Shown one piece after another: positions 1 to 9,986 of a stretch of DNA of 55,183 nt (its first letter is position 1; the number at the start of each line of letters is the position of its first letter). The notes beneath the pieces were generated by a model. It did not search any database and had not been told where the DNA came from. It saw only the letters and a list, made by a program, of their open reading frames with translations. The stretch lies in contig JAQWFM010000007.1 in assembly GCA_028704415.1 (NCBI GenBank), forward strand, positions 1 through 55,183. Direction: 5' to 3'. Both the position numbers and the translations under genes were made by a program. This stretch comes from Oscillospiraceae bacterium (GTDB lineage Bacteria; Bacillota; Clostridia; Saccharofermentanales; Fastidiosipilaceae).

Positions 1-10
1 TCTCAACCAT

Positions 11-126
11 TCCGGTGGATATAACGGAGAGGCCACACCTGTTCCCATTCCGAACACAGCAGTTAAGCTCTCCTGTGCTGACAATACTTGGCTGGTAACG
101 GCCCGGGAAGATAGGTCTCCGCCGGA
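11..126 (+). rRNA. rrf: 5S ribosomal RNA
   Basis: The 5' end (TCCGGTGG) pairs with the 3' end (CCGCCGGA), giving the closing helix of a 5S rRNA of about 116 nt. The internal stretch CCGAACACAG...AGTTAAGC is the highly conserved 5S core. A terminator follows directly, so this is the last gene of an rRNA operon whose 16S and 23S genes would lie left of the window. Ends may be off by one or two bases. Confidence 0.95.
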
Positions 127-132
127 TATATA

Positions 133-167
133 TAAAGACCATAGGCTAATTGCCTGTGGTCTTTTTC
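133..167 (+). terminator. Intrinsic terminator of the rRNA operon
   Basis: AAAGACCA and TGGTCTTT form a stem with an inner GGC/GCC, followed by a T-run. It lies directly after 5S rRNA. Confidence 0.85.
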
Positions 168-261
168 TTTATTTTTATTTAGCGGGGTGAAATACAGCTG
201 GGCCGGTTCATTTATGAATTTTGCTATTCCGGCTAAACAAACGGCGTAACCGTGTGAAGCA

Positions 262-270
262 TGATATAAT
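262..270 (+). promoter_or_regulatory. Extended -10 promoter before walR
   Basis: TGATATAAT matches a TGn-extended -10 element. No clear -35 is visible 17 bases upstream. The same nine bases recur before rpsL and lon. It lies about 95 bp before the walR start. Confidence 0.6.
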
Positions 271-365
271 TGGTTTGTTAGAAATATTTAACCAACAAAT
301 CTGCAATATAAATGTCTTATTCAAATACTGACTGATCCGAACTTCAGTTTATTATGGTGTGTGAT

Positions 366-1067
366 ATGAGTGCAAAGATATTAATAGTTGATGACGAACA
401 AAACATTGTTGATATATTAGATGATAATTTAAAACGGGACGGATATGAAACCCTGACAGCCTATGATGGTGCCGCTGCAATTGAAAAAGTCAGGGATGAA
501 AAACCTGATTTAGTTTTGCTGGATTGTATGTTGCCCAAAATGAATGGCTTTGATGTTTGCCGGGTAATTCGTAAAACCTCTCAAATTCCTATCCTTATGC
601 TTACCGCCAAGAGTGAGGAGATTGACAAAGTTCTGGGCCTTGAATTAGGCGCTGATGATTATATAACCAAACCTTTTAGTATCCGGGAAGTCTTAGCCAG
701 GGTTAAGGCTCAGCTGCGCCGGTCTAATCTGGTTGAGGCAAACTCGGAGGTAAACCAGAAAATCTTAAAATTTGGTGACCTGGAAGTTGATATTGAAGCG
801 TATGAGGTCAGACTTAAGGGTAAAAATGTTAATCTGACCTTAAGAGAATTTGAGCTGGTCAGATTTTTAGCCCAGAACCCAGGCCAGGTTTTTTCCAGAG
901 AAGCGTTGCTGGAGAAGGTTTGGGGATATGAATATTTTGGCGACGTCAGAACCGTTGATGTAACCGTCCGCCGTACCCGAGAAAAGTTGGAGCCGGATCA
1001 GAGTCAATACAGATTTATTATGACTAAACGTGGTGTCGGATATTATTTTGATAAGTCAGCTTTTTAA
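366..1067 (+). CDS. walR: OmpR-family response regulator, WalR-like
   Basis: DNA-binding response regulator of a two-component system. The N-terminal receiver domain (about residues 1-120) has the acidic pair in ILIVDDE, the phospho-acceptor Asp53 in LLDCMLPK, the switch Thr in LTAKSEE and the conserved Lys in ITKPFS. The C-terminal OmpR/PhoB winged helix (about 135-230) ends with the typical TVDVTVRRTREKLE and RGVGYYF segments. The start at 366 gives the usual family N-terminus, MSAKILIVDD. An in-frame ATG at 354 is possible because no strong ribosome binding site decides between them. It is followed 15 bp later by its kinase and then by murA and walJ, the gene company of WalRK, which controls cell-wall turnover in Bacillota. 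WalR versus PhoP-type identity rests mainly on that context. Confidence 0.85.
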   Translation: MSAKILIVDDEQNIVDILDDNLKRDGYETLTAYDGAAAIEKVRDEKPDLVLLDCMLPKMNGFDVCRVIRKTSQIPILMLTAKSEEIDKVLGLELGADDYITKPFSIREVLARVKAQLRRSNLVEANSEVNQKILKFGDLEVDIEAYEVRLKGKNVNLTLREFELVRFLAQNPGQVFSREALLEKVWGYEYFGDVRTVDVTVRRTREKLEPDQSQYRFIMTKRGVGYYFDKSAF

Positions 1068-1082
1068 ACGGAGACGGATGCT

Positions 1083-2555
1083 ATGATCATGTTAACCATC
1101 AAGGCTTCTTATGCCTTGTTTTTTGGCGGCTTTGTACTGGCGGCAGTTCTGGCTGCGCTGATATGGTTTTTTAATGTATGGGTAAGAAAACAAAAAGGGG
1201 TCAGAGAACTGTCTTCTCTGACCCATAAGATTGCCGCAGAAAAACTGAAGACCGAAACCATATTTTCCTCACTTGATATAGGCATATTAGCTTATGGTAC
1301 AGATGGTCATTTGTCCTATAACAACCAGGCCGCAGCCAAACTGCTCAATCTTACGGTCATTCCTGAAGACCTGGATGATTTTTTAACAGCTTATGGTGAA
1401 ACTAATGGAATCAAAACCAGAATGATCCTGGGCCGTGGTCAGGCTGCCGGAGCGCTTATCATTGACGGACATACCATCCGAATAAGCATTAAGACCGCTG
1501 GCAAAGGCGAGGCCGAAGGCAAGAGTATCAGCTTAATTATTCTTCAGGACATAACTGAGCAAGAGTTACTGGAGGAGCAACGTAAAGAATTTGTGGCTAA
1601 TGTCAGTCATGAATTGAAAACCCCTTTGACGACCATAATTACCTATTCTGAATCCCTGCTGGATTGGGGCCTGGAGGAAAAGCAAAAAGAGGGGTTGAGA
1701 AAAGACATAATCAGAATCCATGACGATGCAAAACGGATGGAGGATTTAGTCTCTGATTTATTATTGCTGTCCAGTATTGACAGCCGAAAAATGTCTAATC
1801 GTATGGAAATGCTTAATCTTGAACAGGTAACGCGGCAAACCGTAGAGCGAATGCAGTTTCAGGCCCAGCAAAAACAAATTGACCTGGATTGTATCAGCAT
1901 GACAGCCGTTCCTCCCATATTAGGCGATCGCTCTTCAATTGAGCGGATTATTTCTAATCTTTTATCAAATGCGGTCAAATATACCGATAAAAAAGGTGAA
2001 ATCAAAGTGTATGTTGGCCTGATCAACGATGCCGCCTATGTAAAGGTAACTGATAATGGGTACGGCATTGAAGAGAAATATCAAAGCCAGATATTTAACC
2101 GCTTTTATCGGGTTGATATGACAGGATCCCGATTATATGGCGGCACTGGATTAGGCTTATCCATTGTGAAGGAACTTGTAGCGATGCATCATGGCCAGAT
2201 TGATGTTAAGTCTGCTCTGGGCAAAGGTTCCAGTTTTACGGTTATGTTTTCGCTGGCGGATAAGGTTATGGCAGATACGCTGAGTTCATATGCGGAAGGC
2301 GCGGCCCCCTCCGATAATCTTAGTATAGCGGCTATGCATGAAATCATAGCCGTAGCTCATGAGCAGGGGATTGAAGCAGATACGCTGGAAGATCTTTCGC
2401 CTAATCAGATTGCAATATTGTTGTCATGGTTTCAACATAAACCTGAAAAGGAGCCTGATATAATGGAGGGACGCCCGGCGGAGCAGCCGCCGGAAACCGC
2501 ACCATCTTTTGACGCTCCGGACCAGGATGTCAGCTCGGAACCGAAAGGGGATTAA
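1083..2555 (+). CDS. walK: Sensor histidine kinase, reduced WalK-like
   Basis: Membrane sensor kinase paired with the upstream regulator. One N-terminal membrane segment (about residues 8-30) is followed directly by a PAS-like region (about 55-150), a HisKA domain with phospho-acceptor His176 in VSHELKTPLTT, and a HATPase domain with the N box (NLLSNAVKYTD) and G boxes (GYGIEE, GTGLGLSIVK). Classical WalK has two membrane segments, an extracellular sensor and a HAMP domain, and none of these is present here. This resembles the single-membrane-segment WalK of streptococci. After the ATPase domain (about residue 395) comes a tail of about 95 residues that is helical at first and then acidic and proline-rich. 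I do not recognise it as a known domain. The stop is 3 bp before murA. Confidence 0.85.
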   Translation: MIMLTIKASYALFFGGFVLAAVLAALIWFFNVWVRKQKGVRELSSLTHKIAAEKLKTETIFSSLDIGILAYGTDGHLSYNNQAAAKLLNLTVIPEDLDDFLTAYGETNGIKTRMILGRGQAAGALIIDGHTIRISIKTAGKGEAEGKSISLIILQDITEQELLEEQRKEFVANVSHELKTPLTTIITYSESLLDWGLEEKQKEGLRKDIIRIHDDAKRMEDLVSDLLLLSSIDSRKMSNRMEMLNLEQVTRQTVERMQFQAQQKQIDLDCISMTAVPPILGDRSSIERIISNLLSNAVKYTDKKGEIKVYVGLINDAAYVKVTDNGYGIEEKYQSQIFNRFYRVDMTGSRLYGGTGLGLSIVKELVAMHHGQIDVKSALGKGSSFTVMFSLADKVMADTLSSYAEGAAPSDNLSIAAMHEIIAVAHEQGIEADTLEDLSPNQIAILLSWFQHKPEKEPDIMEGRPAEQPPETAPSFDAPDQDVSSEPKGD

Positions 2556-2558
2556 ATT

Positions 2559-3848
2559 GTGTCTAGTTATTACATAAATGGTGGCAAGCCACTAGAGGGT
2601 GAAGTTATGATCAGCGGATCCAAAAACGCCGCGCTGGGTATTATTGCCGCAGCGATGTTGCTGGATGGTCCTTGTGTCATTGAAAACGCGCCTCATATAT
2701 CAGATGTGTCCGTACTGTTGTCGATTTGTCGTGATTTAGGCGCTACCGTAACGCTAAACGCCAATAATAGTTTGACCATAGATCCGCGCAGCATTACAAC
2801 TTGTGAAGCTGTGTCCACCAAAGTCAGATCTATCCGGGCGTCCTACTATCTTCAGGGTGCCCTGCTGGGCCGCTTTCATAAAGCGGTTTTATCCCTGCCC
2901 GGCGGCTGTAATTTTGGGACCAGACCAATTGACCAGCATGTCAAGGGCTTTGAGGCAATGGGTGTTTCGGTGTCAATAGCGCATGGCAATATTGAGATGA
3001 GTGCGGATACGTTTCACGGTGACCACATTTATCTGGATATTGCGTCAGTTGGCGCAACCATTAACCTTATGATCGCTGCGGTTAAGGCTCAGGGGGTGAC
3101 CGTAATTGAAAATGCGGCCAGGGAGCCGCATATTGTGGATGTCGCTAACTTTTTAAACACGATGGGCGCTAATATTAAGGGCGCGGGAACGGATGTCATC
3201 CGTATTACCGGCGTGGAGATTCTTCCGGGCGGGCCCTCCTATTCCATCATCCCCGATCAGATTGAGGCGGGGACTTACATGATCGCGGCGGCGGCGACCA
3301 GAGGTAATGTGGTCGTCCGCAATATCATTCCCAAGCATATGGAGCCTTTGTCGGTGAAACTTGAAGAGATGGGCGTCCAGACTCAGTCCGGCGATGACTG
3401 GTTTCGGGTCTGGACCGACGGTCAGGCGTCCTTAAGTAAAACAACTTTTAAAACCTTGCCCTATCCCGGCTTTCCAACTGATTTACAACCGCAGACTACG
3501 GTCTTGCTTTGCACCGCAACCGGTATCAGCCGGATGTATGAGAATGTGTGGGAAAACCGCTTCCAGTATGTGGATGAGTTAAAACTAATGGGCGCGGATA
3601 TTTCCGTGGCGGAGCGCGTCGCTCTGATCAGCGGCCCGTGTCAATTAACCGGTGCCCGGATTATGGCCCGGGATTTGCGTGCCGGTGCGGCTATGGTCCT
3701 GGCTGGCCTGGTGGCCAATGGAGAAACAGAAGTTTATAACATTGAAGTCATCGAACGGGGCTATGAACATCTGGTGGAGAAGTTTACGGCCCTGGGTGCG
3801 GATATACGCGCTGTTTATGATCAGGAAAAGCCGTCTATATCGTTTTGA
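2559..3848 (+). CDS. murA: UDP-N-acetylglucosamine 1-carboxyvinyltransferase
   Basis: Catalyses the first committed step of peptidoglycan synthesis in the cytoplasm, transferring enolpyruvate from PEP to UDP-GlcNAc. The protein has 429 residues, the usual length. The N-terminal ISGSKNAALG loop and the active-site Cys117 in PGGCNFGTRPIDQH are intact; this Cys is the residue attacked by fosfomycin. The C-terminal repeat of the inside-out barrel ends with ARDLRAGAAMVLAGL. The start is GTG, preceded by AAAGGGG about ten bases upstream. It is translationally close to walK (3 bp gap), placing a wall-synthesis enzyme directly in the wall-regulator operon. Confidence 0.96.
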   Translation: MSSYYINGGKPLEGEVMISGSKNAALGIIAAAMLLDGPCVIENAPHISDVSVLLSICRDLGATVTLNANNSLTIDPRSITTCEAVSTKVRSIRASYYLQGALLGRFHKAVLSLPGGCNFGTRPIDQHVKGFEAMGVSVSIAHGNIEMSADTFHGDHIYLDIASVGATINLMIAAVKAQGVTVIENAAREPHIVDVANFLNTMGANIKGAGTDVIRITGVEILPGGPSYSIIPDQIEAGTYMIAAAATRGNVVVRNIIPKHMEPLSVKLEEMGVQTQSGDDWFRVWTDGQASLSKTTFKTLPYPGFPTDLQPQTTVLLCTATGISRMYENVWENRFQYVDELKLMGADISVAERVALISGPCQLTGARIMARDLRAGAAMVLAGLVANGETEVYNIEVIERGYEHLVEKFTALGADIRAVYDQEKPSISF

Positions 3849-3900
3849 GCTGTACCCGCAGCGCTTAGGCAATAGGTGAAGATTAGTAAGAAGGTAAAGT

Positions 3901-4734
3901 GTGAAAACCGGTATTCAGCAGACTTTTATCCGCCAGCGTGCTCAGAGTTTCTCTCTGTGCAGCGGCAGCAGCGGTAATGCCTACTATGTTTCCAGCGGCT
4001 CGACCAGTGTGCTGATTGATGCTGGCCTGAACTGCAAAAAGCTGACCGAAGCCCTGCTGGCGAGGGAGGTCGATCCGGCTTCGCTTTCAGCTGTGTTTAT
4101 AACCCATGAACACCGGGACCATGTGGCGGCTCTGGATGTTCTGGCCCGCAAGTACCGCTTGCCTGTGTATATGAATGAGGCGACCTGGCGGGCGTACGCT
4201 GGCAGTATTTCCCAGCCGGAGCGCCTGGACTGGCGTGTTTTCCCAAGCGACAGCAAGCTGTTTGTCGGCGATCTTAAGGTCAACAGCTTTCGAACCCCGC
4301 ATGACGCGGCGGAATCAGTCGGTTATAAAGTGGAGACCGGCCGCAGCGTGGTTTCCGTTTTTACGGATTTGGGTCATCTGAATCAACAGTTGCTGGACAC
4401 GGTCAGCGGCAGCGATTTAGTCTATGTGGAAGCTAACTATGATCCGACCATGCTGCAAAACGGATCCTATCCCTGGCCCCTGAAACAACGGATTGCCGGT
4501 CCGCGGGGGCATTTGGCTAATGAAAACGCGGCACAGGCTATGCTAAATCTGATCAGTCGCGGCACCCGGCAGTTTGTTCTCGCTCATTTGAGCCGGGAAA
4601 ACAATCTGCCGGAGTTGGCGGAACTGACGGTCATTCAAAGCCTTTATCAGGCTGGTATGGTGAGGGACCGGGATTATCAGCTTGCTATAGCTCCCAGATA
4701 TGTGCCCGGAAAGCCCGTGGTCTGGAGCCGTTGA
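3901..4734 (+). CDS. walJ: MBL-fold hydrolase, WalJ/YycJ-like
   Basis: Metallo-beta-lactamase fold protein of 277 residues. The metal-binding motif HEHRDH spans residues 69-74, with further conserved Asp and His residues in TDLGHL, and FVLAHLS near the C-terminus. This matches the YycJ/WalJ group that travels with walRK; its substrate is not firmly established, and a role linked to DNA replication or cell division has been proposed. GTG start with AAGGT upstream. It sits between murA and rlmH, the same end of the operon as in many Bacillota. Confidence 0.85.
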   Translation: MKTGIQQTFIRQRAQSFSLCSGSSGNAYYVSSGSTSVLIDAGLNCKKLTEALLAREVDPASLSAVFITHEHRDHVAALDVLARKYRLPVYMNEATWRAYAGSISQPERLDWRVFPSDSKLFVGDLKVNSFRTPHDAAESVGYKVETGRSVVSVFTDLGHLNQQLLDTVSGSDLVYVEANYDPTMLQNGSYPWPLKQRIAGPRGHLANENAAQAMLNLISRGTRQFVLAHLSRENNLPELAELTVIQSLYQAGMVRDRDYQLAIAPRYVPGKPVVWSR

Positions 4735-4779
4735 TGGGTGCACCGGATTCCGGCTGTACGGCACGGGGAGATAACGGCT

Positions 4780-5250
4780 ATGTATAAAATACACCTGATT
4801 TGTGTGGGTAAACTGCGCGACCGCTGGTTGCAGGAAGGGGTGAACGAATACCGCAAGCGTCTGTCCCGCTTTGTTGACCTCACCCTTACGGAGGTTGCGG
4901 AAAGTTCTGACCTGCTTCCGCCCGCCCGCTTGCTGAGTGAAGAAGGCCAGCGTTTATCGGCTAAACTGCGCCCGGGAGCGTATGTGATTGCCGTTGATCT
5001 GAACGGCTGGCTGCCGGCTGATTCAGTGACTTTTGCCAGGCAACTTGACCAGGCACTGGAGCGCTCCGGAGGCCAGCTGAGCTTTCTGATTGCCGGATCT
5101 AATGGCTATGCGCCAAAGCTGCTGGCTCAGACTAAAGAGCGGTGGTCCCTTTCACCGCTGACAATGCCGCACCTGCTGACACGCCTGGTGTTTTTAGAAC
5201 AACTGTACCGGTCTTTTAAAATCCTGTCCGGAGAGACCTATCATAAATAA
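4780..5250 (+). CDS. rlmH: 23S rRNA (pseudouridine1915-N3)-methyltransferase
   Basis: SPOUT-class methyltransferase that methylates pseudouridine 1915 in helix 69 of 23S rRNA on the assembled ribosome, using SAM. With the ATG at 4780 the protein has 156 residues, close to the usual 159, and begins MYKIHLICVGKL as the family does. GGGGAG lies nine bases upstream. Family marks are FLIAGSNGY (the knotted SAM-binding loop) and the C-terminus LEQLYRSFKILSGETYHK, whose last residues contribute to the active site. An upstream in-frame start at 4738 would add 14 unconserved residues. Last gene of the wal operon; a terminator follows within 10 bp. Confidence 0.93.
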   Translation: MYKIHLICVGKLRDRWLQEGVNEYRKRLSRFVDLTLTEVAESSDLLPPARLLSEEGQRLSAKLRPGAYVIAVDLNGWLPADSVTFARQLDQALERSGGQLSFLIAGSNGYAPKLLAQTKERWSLSPLTMPHLLTRLVFLEQLYRSFKILSGETYHK

Positions 5251-5258
5251 GCGGCTGC

Positions 5259-5291
5259 AGCCCGTTTGCCGGCAGGCAAGACGGGCTTTTT
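5259..5291 (+). terminator. Intrinsic terminator after rlmH
   Basis: AGCCCGT...ACGGGCT with inner TTGCC/GGCAA and a run of five T. It closes the walR-rlmH operon. Confidence 0.88.
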
Positions 5292-5369
5292 CAGCTGGTG
5301 TCAGCTGCCTGATTTAGCTCTGACGCGGCGGCGTAAAAGCGCCCGGATCTAACGGCCCTCAACCTGACA

Positions 5370-5398
5370 TTGACAGATCACGGTGCCGATGGCATAAT
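5370..5398 (+). promoter_or_regulatory. Promoter of the his operon
   Basis: TTGACA, 17 bases, CATAAT, with a TG one base before the -10. The expected transcript start lies about 28 bases before hisZ, too short for a T-box or a leader-peptide attenuator. Confidence 0.8.
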
Positions 5399-5433
5399 AA
5401 CTTCAACACTTTATCAAGATAAAGGAGTAAACA

Positions 5434-6726
5434 ATGAAAACGCCGTGGTCAATTTATACCCCCGATGGCATGACGGATGCTTTGCCGGACAGCTGTTACG
5501 CCGGTCGCGTCCTGGAAGATAAGCTCAGGCAGTTATTCCAGGCTCATGCATTCCGCGAAATCGCTTCGCCGGGGCTGGAATTTGCTGATGTATATAGCTG
5601 CGGGGATTTTGCCCGGCCCGAGTCGCTTTTTAAGCTGACGGATGCTCAGGGCAGACTGCTGGCTTTGCGTTATGATGGGACGGTGCCGGCGGCACGGATG
5701 GCCGCGACTGTTTTGCGGGATCAGCCACTCCCCCTGCGACTGTTTTATATTGAACCTATGTATCGCTTTGGTGATCAGGGCGGAGGACGGCCCAAGGCGT
5801 TTACCCAGGCTGGCGTGGAACTGCTGGGGCAGCGTTCGCCCTGGCTGGATGCAGAGGCCATCATGCTGGCGGTTGAGGCTTGCCGGACCCTGGGGCTAAA
5901 TCAACTGCAGATCAGTATTGGGCAGGTGGATTTTTTCCGCGGCCTGACTGCAGGCTGGCCTTTAGATCCCGAGATGCGCCGTAAATTGCCTCAGTATATT
6001 GACCAAAAAAATGACATGGCCGTTACCGCGCTTTTGAAAGATTTAAGCTTACAGCCGGATGAACGCCGGATTATCGATCATCTTCTGAATGGCAGCGGTG
6101 AATGGTCGCTGCTGGAAGAGCTGTTTGAGCTAACTACGCAGCCGATAGCCCGGGCTGCTTTGGAGGACTTGAAAAAAATTCGTTCATGTTTGGCCAAGTG
6201 GCAGCTGTTAGATTTTTGCAGCCTGGATCTCAGTTTACTGCAGGACCTTGATTATTATACGGGGATCGTTTACAAAGGCTTTACCTATGGCGTTGGCACA
6301 CCGGTATTAAGTGGTGGTCGTTATGATCGGGTGGTTTCAGCGTTTGGGGTGGATAGGCCAGCTACAGGCTTTTCTTTGGGGATGGAAATCCTCATGCAAG
6401 CCTTGCAGCGCCAAAACTTACCGCGGCCTCAGCTTCCGACTCCGGCGGTCCTGGTGATACCCTATGAACAGCTTAGTTTGGTGCCGGATTTTTACAAAGC
6501 CCAAAGAACTAAATCCGCAGGGACGCCCAGCTTTGCCTGCTGTTTTCTGTCTGAAGGCCAACAGCCGGACAGTCTGCGGCTGGAACAATTGGCCCAGAAT
6601 TATCCGGGGCAGGATTTATATCTGCTGACAGCCGACGGCCAGGCGCGCTTTTGGCGCCTGGGTCAGCAGCCGCTGCCTGGTTTAGCCCAAGGGTCAACGG
6701 GGAAGGGGGATGATCTGCATGCGTGA
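5434..6726 (+). CDS. hisZ: ATP phosphoribosyltransferase regulatory subunit
   Basis: HisRS-like protein without tRNA charging activity. It partners the short form of HisG to make active, histidine-sensitive ATP phosphoribosyltransferase, the first step of histidine synthesis. The 430-residue protein has class II synthetase-like segments ([35 protein letters not shown], and the [10 protein letters not shown] strand, with SGGRYD and [11 protein letters not shown] after it). The anticodon-binding domain of true HisRS is not evident. The start has AAAGGAG seven bases upstream. It overlaps hisG by 8 bp, consistent with balanced synthesis of the two subunits. Confidence 0.93.
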   Translation: MKTPWSIYTPDGMTDALPDSCYAGRVLEDKLRQLFQAHAFREIASPGLEFADVYSCGDFARPESLFKLTDAQGRLLALRYDGTVPAARMAATVLRDQPLPLRLFYIEPMYRFGDQGGGRPKAFTQAGVELLGQRSPWLDAEAIMLAVEACRTLGLNQLQISIGQVDFFRGLTAGWPLDPEMRRKLPQYIDQKNDMAVTALLKDLSLQPDERRIIDHLLNGSGEWSLLEELFELTTQPIARAALEDLKKIRSCLAKWQLLDFCSLDLSLLQDLDYYTGIVYKGFTYGVGTPVLSGGRYDRVVSAFGVDRPATGFSLGMEILMQALQRQNLPRPQLPTPAVLVIPYEQLSLVPDFYKAQRTKSAGTPSFACCFLSEGQQPDSLRLEQLAQNYPGQDLYLLTADGQARFWRLGQQPLPGLAQGSTGKGDDLHA

Positions 6727-7384
6727 TCAGGCACTGACCGTAGCGCTGCCTAAGGGGAGGCTGGGCGATCTGGTCCTGCAGTTACTTAATGATGCGGGCT
6801 TGGACTGTAATTTCGCGGCTGAAAAAAGCCGTAAACTGATTTTAGCCAATAATGAAGACAGCCTGCATTTCTTTTTGGCCAAGCCCAGTGATGTACCCAC
6901 CTATGTCGAATATGGGGCGGCAGATATTGGCTTTGTAGGCAAGGATACCTTGCTGGAGGATAACCGCTCCCTGTATGAAGTGGCGGATTTGGGGATTGGC
7001 CGCTGCCGCATGTGTGTGTGTGGTCCAGGCTATCTGCAGGGTCATCTGGATGAACTCCGGAATAAGCGGGTCGCAACGAAGTACCCGCACATTGCCCGGC
7101 AGTATTTTGAAACGGTTAAGCGGGAGTCGGTGGAAATCATCAAGTTAAACGGCTCAGTTGAACTGGCGCCACTGGTGGGTCTGGCTGATGTTATTGTCGA
7201 TATTGTTGAAAGTGGCAGAACCCTGAGAGAAAATAATCTGGAAGTGCTGGAGACCGTAGCGGATATCAGCGCGCGCATGGTGGTCAACCGGGTCAGCATG
7301 CGGATGAAGGCGGCCGCTGTCCGGCCATTGCTTGAACAGGTCCGGCAGGTTTTGAATCAGCGGGAATCGGAGGCTGAAGTATGA
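6719..7384 (+). CDS. hisG: ATP phosphoribosyltransferase catalytic subunit, short form
   Basis: Condenses ATP and PRPP to phosphoribosyl-ATP. At 221 residues it lacks the C-terminal regulatory domain of long HisG, so it needs the HisZ encoded just upstream. Typical motifs are ALPKGRL at the N-terminus, [11 protein letters not shown], and the PRPP-binding loop [14 protein letters not shown]. The ATG at 6719 sits about nine bases after GGAAGGGGG; an ATG at 6710 lies directly against that site and is less likely. Its stop overlaps the hisDC start as ATGA. Confidence 0.95.
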   Translation: MRDQALTVALPKGRLGDLVLQLLNDAGLDCNFAAEKSRKLILANNEDSLHFFLAKPSDVPTYVEYGAADIGFVGKDTLLEDNRSLYEVADLGIGRCRMCVCGPGYLQGHLDELRNKRVATKYPHIARQYFETVKRESVEIIKLNGSVELAPLVGLADVIVDIVESGRTLRENNLEVLETVADISARMVVNRVSMRMKAAAVRPLLEQVRQVLNQRESEAEV

Positions 7385-9918
7385 GTGATCGTAGCGCCGT
7401 AAAACCGGAGCAAGTAACAGGTGGAAGCAAGGCGCAGCCTGAGCGTGGTCTTGCCCTGCGGCTTATAGATGGCCGCCAACAGGCCGCCAGCTCATTGCTG
7501 CAGCAAATTGCGTCACGCGGTAAAATGACTGACCCAACAGTAATGGCGATTGTGACGGATATCGTGGAAGCGGTGCGCACCCGGGGTGACGAGGCGGTGT
7601 TGGCCTATACTCGTAAACTGGATGGCGCAGACCTGGCCCACGCCGGGGATCTTGAAGTTAGTCGTGCCGAGCTGGAGCAGGCGCGCCAGCGCCTGGACCC
7701 GCAATTACGGCTGGACTTAGAGCAAGCCGCGGCGAATATCCGTAGTTTCCATGAGGCTCAGATGAAGGCGATGCGGGACACCGTGTACCAGCCGGGACCG
7801 GGACAGGAACTGGCTTTGCGCAACCGGCCCCTGACGCAAGTCGGGGTTTATGTCCCGGGCGGGACGGCGCCGCTGCCTTCCTCGGTTTTGATGAATGTGA
7901 TCCCGGCTAAAACCGCCGGTGTCCCCCAGGTTGTGATGTGCACCCCGCCGGGGCCCAACGGGCAGGTGGCCGATGTCATTCTGGCTGCCGCGGCTATTGC
8001 GGGGGCCGACCGGGTGTTTAGAATAGGCGGAGCCCAGGCCATAGCCGCCATGGCTTATGGGACAACGGTCGTGCCACAGGTAGATAAAATCTGCGGGCCG
8101 GGCAATATTTACGTCAATGCAGCCAAACGGATGGTGTTTGGAACCTGTGATATCGACATGTTTGCCGGGCCTTCAGAAATTCTGATCATTGCAGACCGCA
8201 GTGCGCCGGCAGCTTTTGTGGCGGCTGATATGCTTTCGCAGGCTGAACATGACCGGATGGCGTCCGCTATTGTGCTGACGGATGATCCGGCCCTGGCTCA
8301 GGCTGTCTGTCAGCAGGCCGCGAAACGGGCGGAAACGGCCCTGCGCAGCAACATTTTACAGCGCTCTCTGACGGATTACAGCGCGGTTATTTTGTTGGAT
8401 AGTCTGGAAGAAGCCTGCCGTTTGGCCAATAATTTTGCCCCGGAACATCTGGAGCTGGCGGTCCGGCCCGAGCGTGAAGCCGCCCTGTTAAGCCAGATCT
8501 CAAATGCGGGTGCGGTCTTTTTGGGCCTTTACAGTCCGGAGCCGCTGGGTGACTACTGGGCCGGAGCCAATCATGTCCTGCCGACCAGCGGGAGCGCCCG
8601 CTTTTTTTCGCCGCTGAACTGCAGTGATTTTATTAAAAAAATGAGTGTGATCCGCTACGATCGTCAAGCCCTGAAGCAAGCCAGTGCTGCGATTGAGACG
8701 CTGGCCCGGGCTGAAGGCCTGACTTGCCATGCGGAGAGTATTGCTGTTCGGTTTGCTCCCGCTCATGAAGAGGAGCAGGCGGCGGAGGCCAGAGCGGCTG
8801 GTGAACGGTCGTTTCCGACAGCATCCCCAGGCGGACTCAGCCCCTATGCCAGTTCGCTCTGCGCGGCTTTGCAACCATATGTCCCGGGGGAGCAGCCTCG
8901 TGATCGCCGCTATATAAAGCTGAACACCAATGAAAACCCCTATGGACCCGGGCCTGCGGTGGCTCAGGCTGCGGCTGCCTTTGATGCAGACCTGCTCCGC
9001 TTATATCCGGATCCGCAAAACCTGGAGCTGCGGCAGGCCCTGGCAGCGTATTATGACCTGGATGTCGACTGTGTGTTTTGTGGCAATGGCTCTGATGAGG
9101 TCCTGGCCATGGCTTTTGCGGCCTTCTTTACTGACCGGGGCCGGGCTGGGGCTCCGGTTGTCCTGCCGGAATTAAGCTATTCCTTTTACCCGGTCTTTGC
9201 CAGATTTTGGAATTTACCGGTGACCACGGTACCGCTGCGCGCTGATTTCACGATTGACTGGCAGGGCATGCTGGCGGTGGAAAGTCAGGGGCTGGTGCTG
9301 GCTAATCCCAATGCGCCAACCGGCCAGGCCCTGGACCAAACGGCGCTAGCGCAGCTCTTGCGTCAAGCCTGGGAATTAAAGCGGATGGTCATTATAGATG
9401 AGGCTTACATTGATTTTGGCGGTCACTCAGCAGTCTCCTGGATCAAGTCGTATGATAATCTGCTGGTCGTGCAGACCTTTTCTAAATCCCGCAGCCTGGC
9501 GGGTCTGCGCCTGGGCTTTGCGCTGGGACAACCGGCCTTAATCGCGTCTTTGTGCCGGATCAGGGACAGTTTCAACTCCTATACGGTGGACCGGCAGGCG
9601 CAGCAGCTGGGACTGGCTGCGCTGAAAGACGGCGCGCATTTTGCCCGGACCACCGCGCAGGTGGTCCGGACCCGCCAGGCTTTCCAGCAAGCCTGCCAGG
9701 CCCGAGGCTGGCGGTACCTGGCCTCACAAACCAACTTTGTCCTGTTAAGCCTGCCGGGCAAGACCGGCCTGCAAGTCTACCAACAGCTGAAGCAAAGGGG
9801 TATTTTAGTCCGCTATTTTGCGGACCCCAGCTTGCAGCCGTTTGTCCGGATCACAATGGGGACAGACGAAGACATGGCCCGCCTGCTGGATGCCCTGGAC
9901 ATACTGGCCAGGCAATAA
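7381..9918 (+). CDS. hisDC: HisD-HisC fusion: histidinol dehydrogenase / histidinol-phosphate aminotransferase
   Basis: One uninterrupted frame of 845 residues joins two enzymes. Residues about 30-440 are histidinol dehydrogenase: [16 protein letters not shown], the zinc and catalytic region [12 protein letters not shown], and [10 protein letters not shown]. After a linker of about 40 alanine- and glutamate-rich residues, about 490-845 are the PLP-dependent aminotransferase His[25 protein letters not shown], the Schiff-base Lys in [15 protein letters not shown], and [12 protein letters not shown]. The two steps are not adjacent in the pathway (HisC makes histidinol-phosphate, HisD oxidises histidinol), so direct channelling would need the phosphatase between them. 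Start overlaps hisG by 4 bp. No internal strong start site is visible at the junction, so it is probably one polypeptide. Confidence 0.93.
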   Translation: MSDRSAVKPEQVTGGSKAQPERGLALRLIDGRQQAASSLLQQIASRGKMTDPTVMAIVTDIVEAVRTRGDEAVLAYTRKLDGADLAHAGDLEVSRAELEQARQRLDPQLRLDLEQAAANIRSFHEAQMKAMRDTVYQPGPGQELALRNRPLTQVGVYVPGGTAPLPSSVLMNVIPAKTAGVPQVVMCTPPGPNGQVADVILAAAAIAGADRVFRIGGAQAIAAMAYGTTVVPQVDKICGPGNIYVNAAKRMVFGTCDIDMFAGPSEILIIADRSAPAAFVAADMLSQAEHDRMASAIVLTDDPALAQAVCQQAAKRAETALRSNILQRSLTDYSAVILLDSLEEACRLANNFAPEHLELAVRPEREAALLSQISNAGAVFLGLYSPEPLGDYWAGANHVLPTSGSARFFSPLNCSDFIKKMSVIRYDRQALKQASAAIETLARAEGLTCHAESIAVRFAPAHEEEQAAEARAAGERSFPTASPGGLSPYASSLCAALQPYVPGEQPRDRRYIKLNTNENPYGPGPAVAQAAAAFDADLLRLYPDPQNLELRQALAAYYDLDVDCVFCGNGSDEVLAMAFAAFFTDRGRAGAPVVLPELSYSFYPVFARFWNLPVTTVPLRADFTIDWQGMLAVESQGLVLANPNAPTGQALDQTALAQLLRQAWELKRMVIIDEAYIDFGGHSAVSWIKSYDNLLVVQTFSKSRSLAGLRLGFALGQPALIASLCRIRDSFNSYTVDRQAQQLGLAALKDGAHFARTTAQVVRTRQAFQQACQARGWRYLASQTNFVLLSLPGKTGLQVYQQLKQRGILVRYFADPSLQPFVRITMGTDEDMARLLDALDILARQ

Positions 9919-9986
9919 GCCATAGCCTGTTCCCAAACTGAACCTGGCAGGGAACCTGCCAGCAGAATTGAAAAGGAGTCCGCCAC

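Noticed and set aside
5292-5433. T-box or his leader-peptide attenuator before hisZ
   Set aside because: The promoter leaves only about 28 bases of leader, and no specifier stem, T-box sequence or His-codon run is present.
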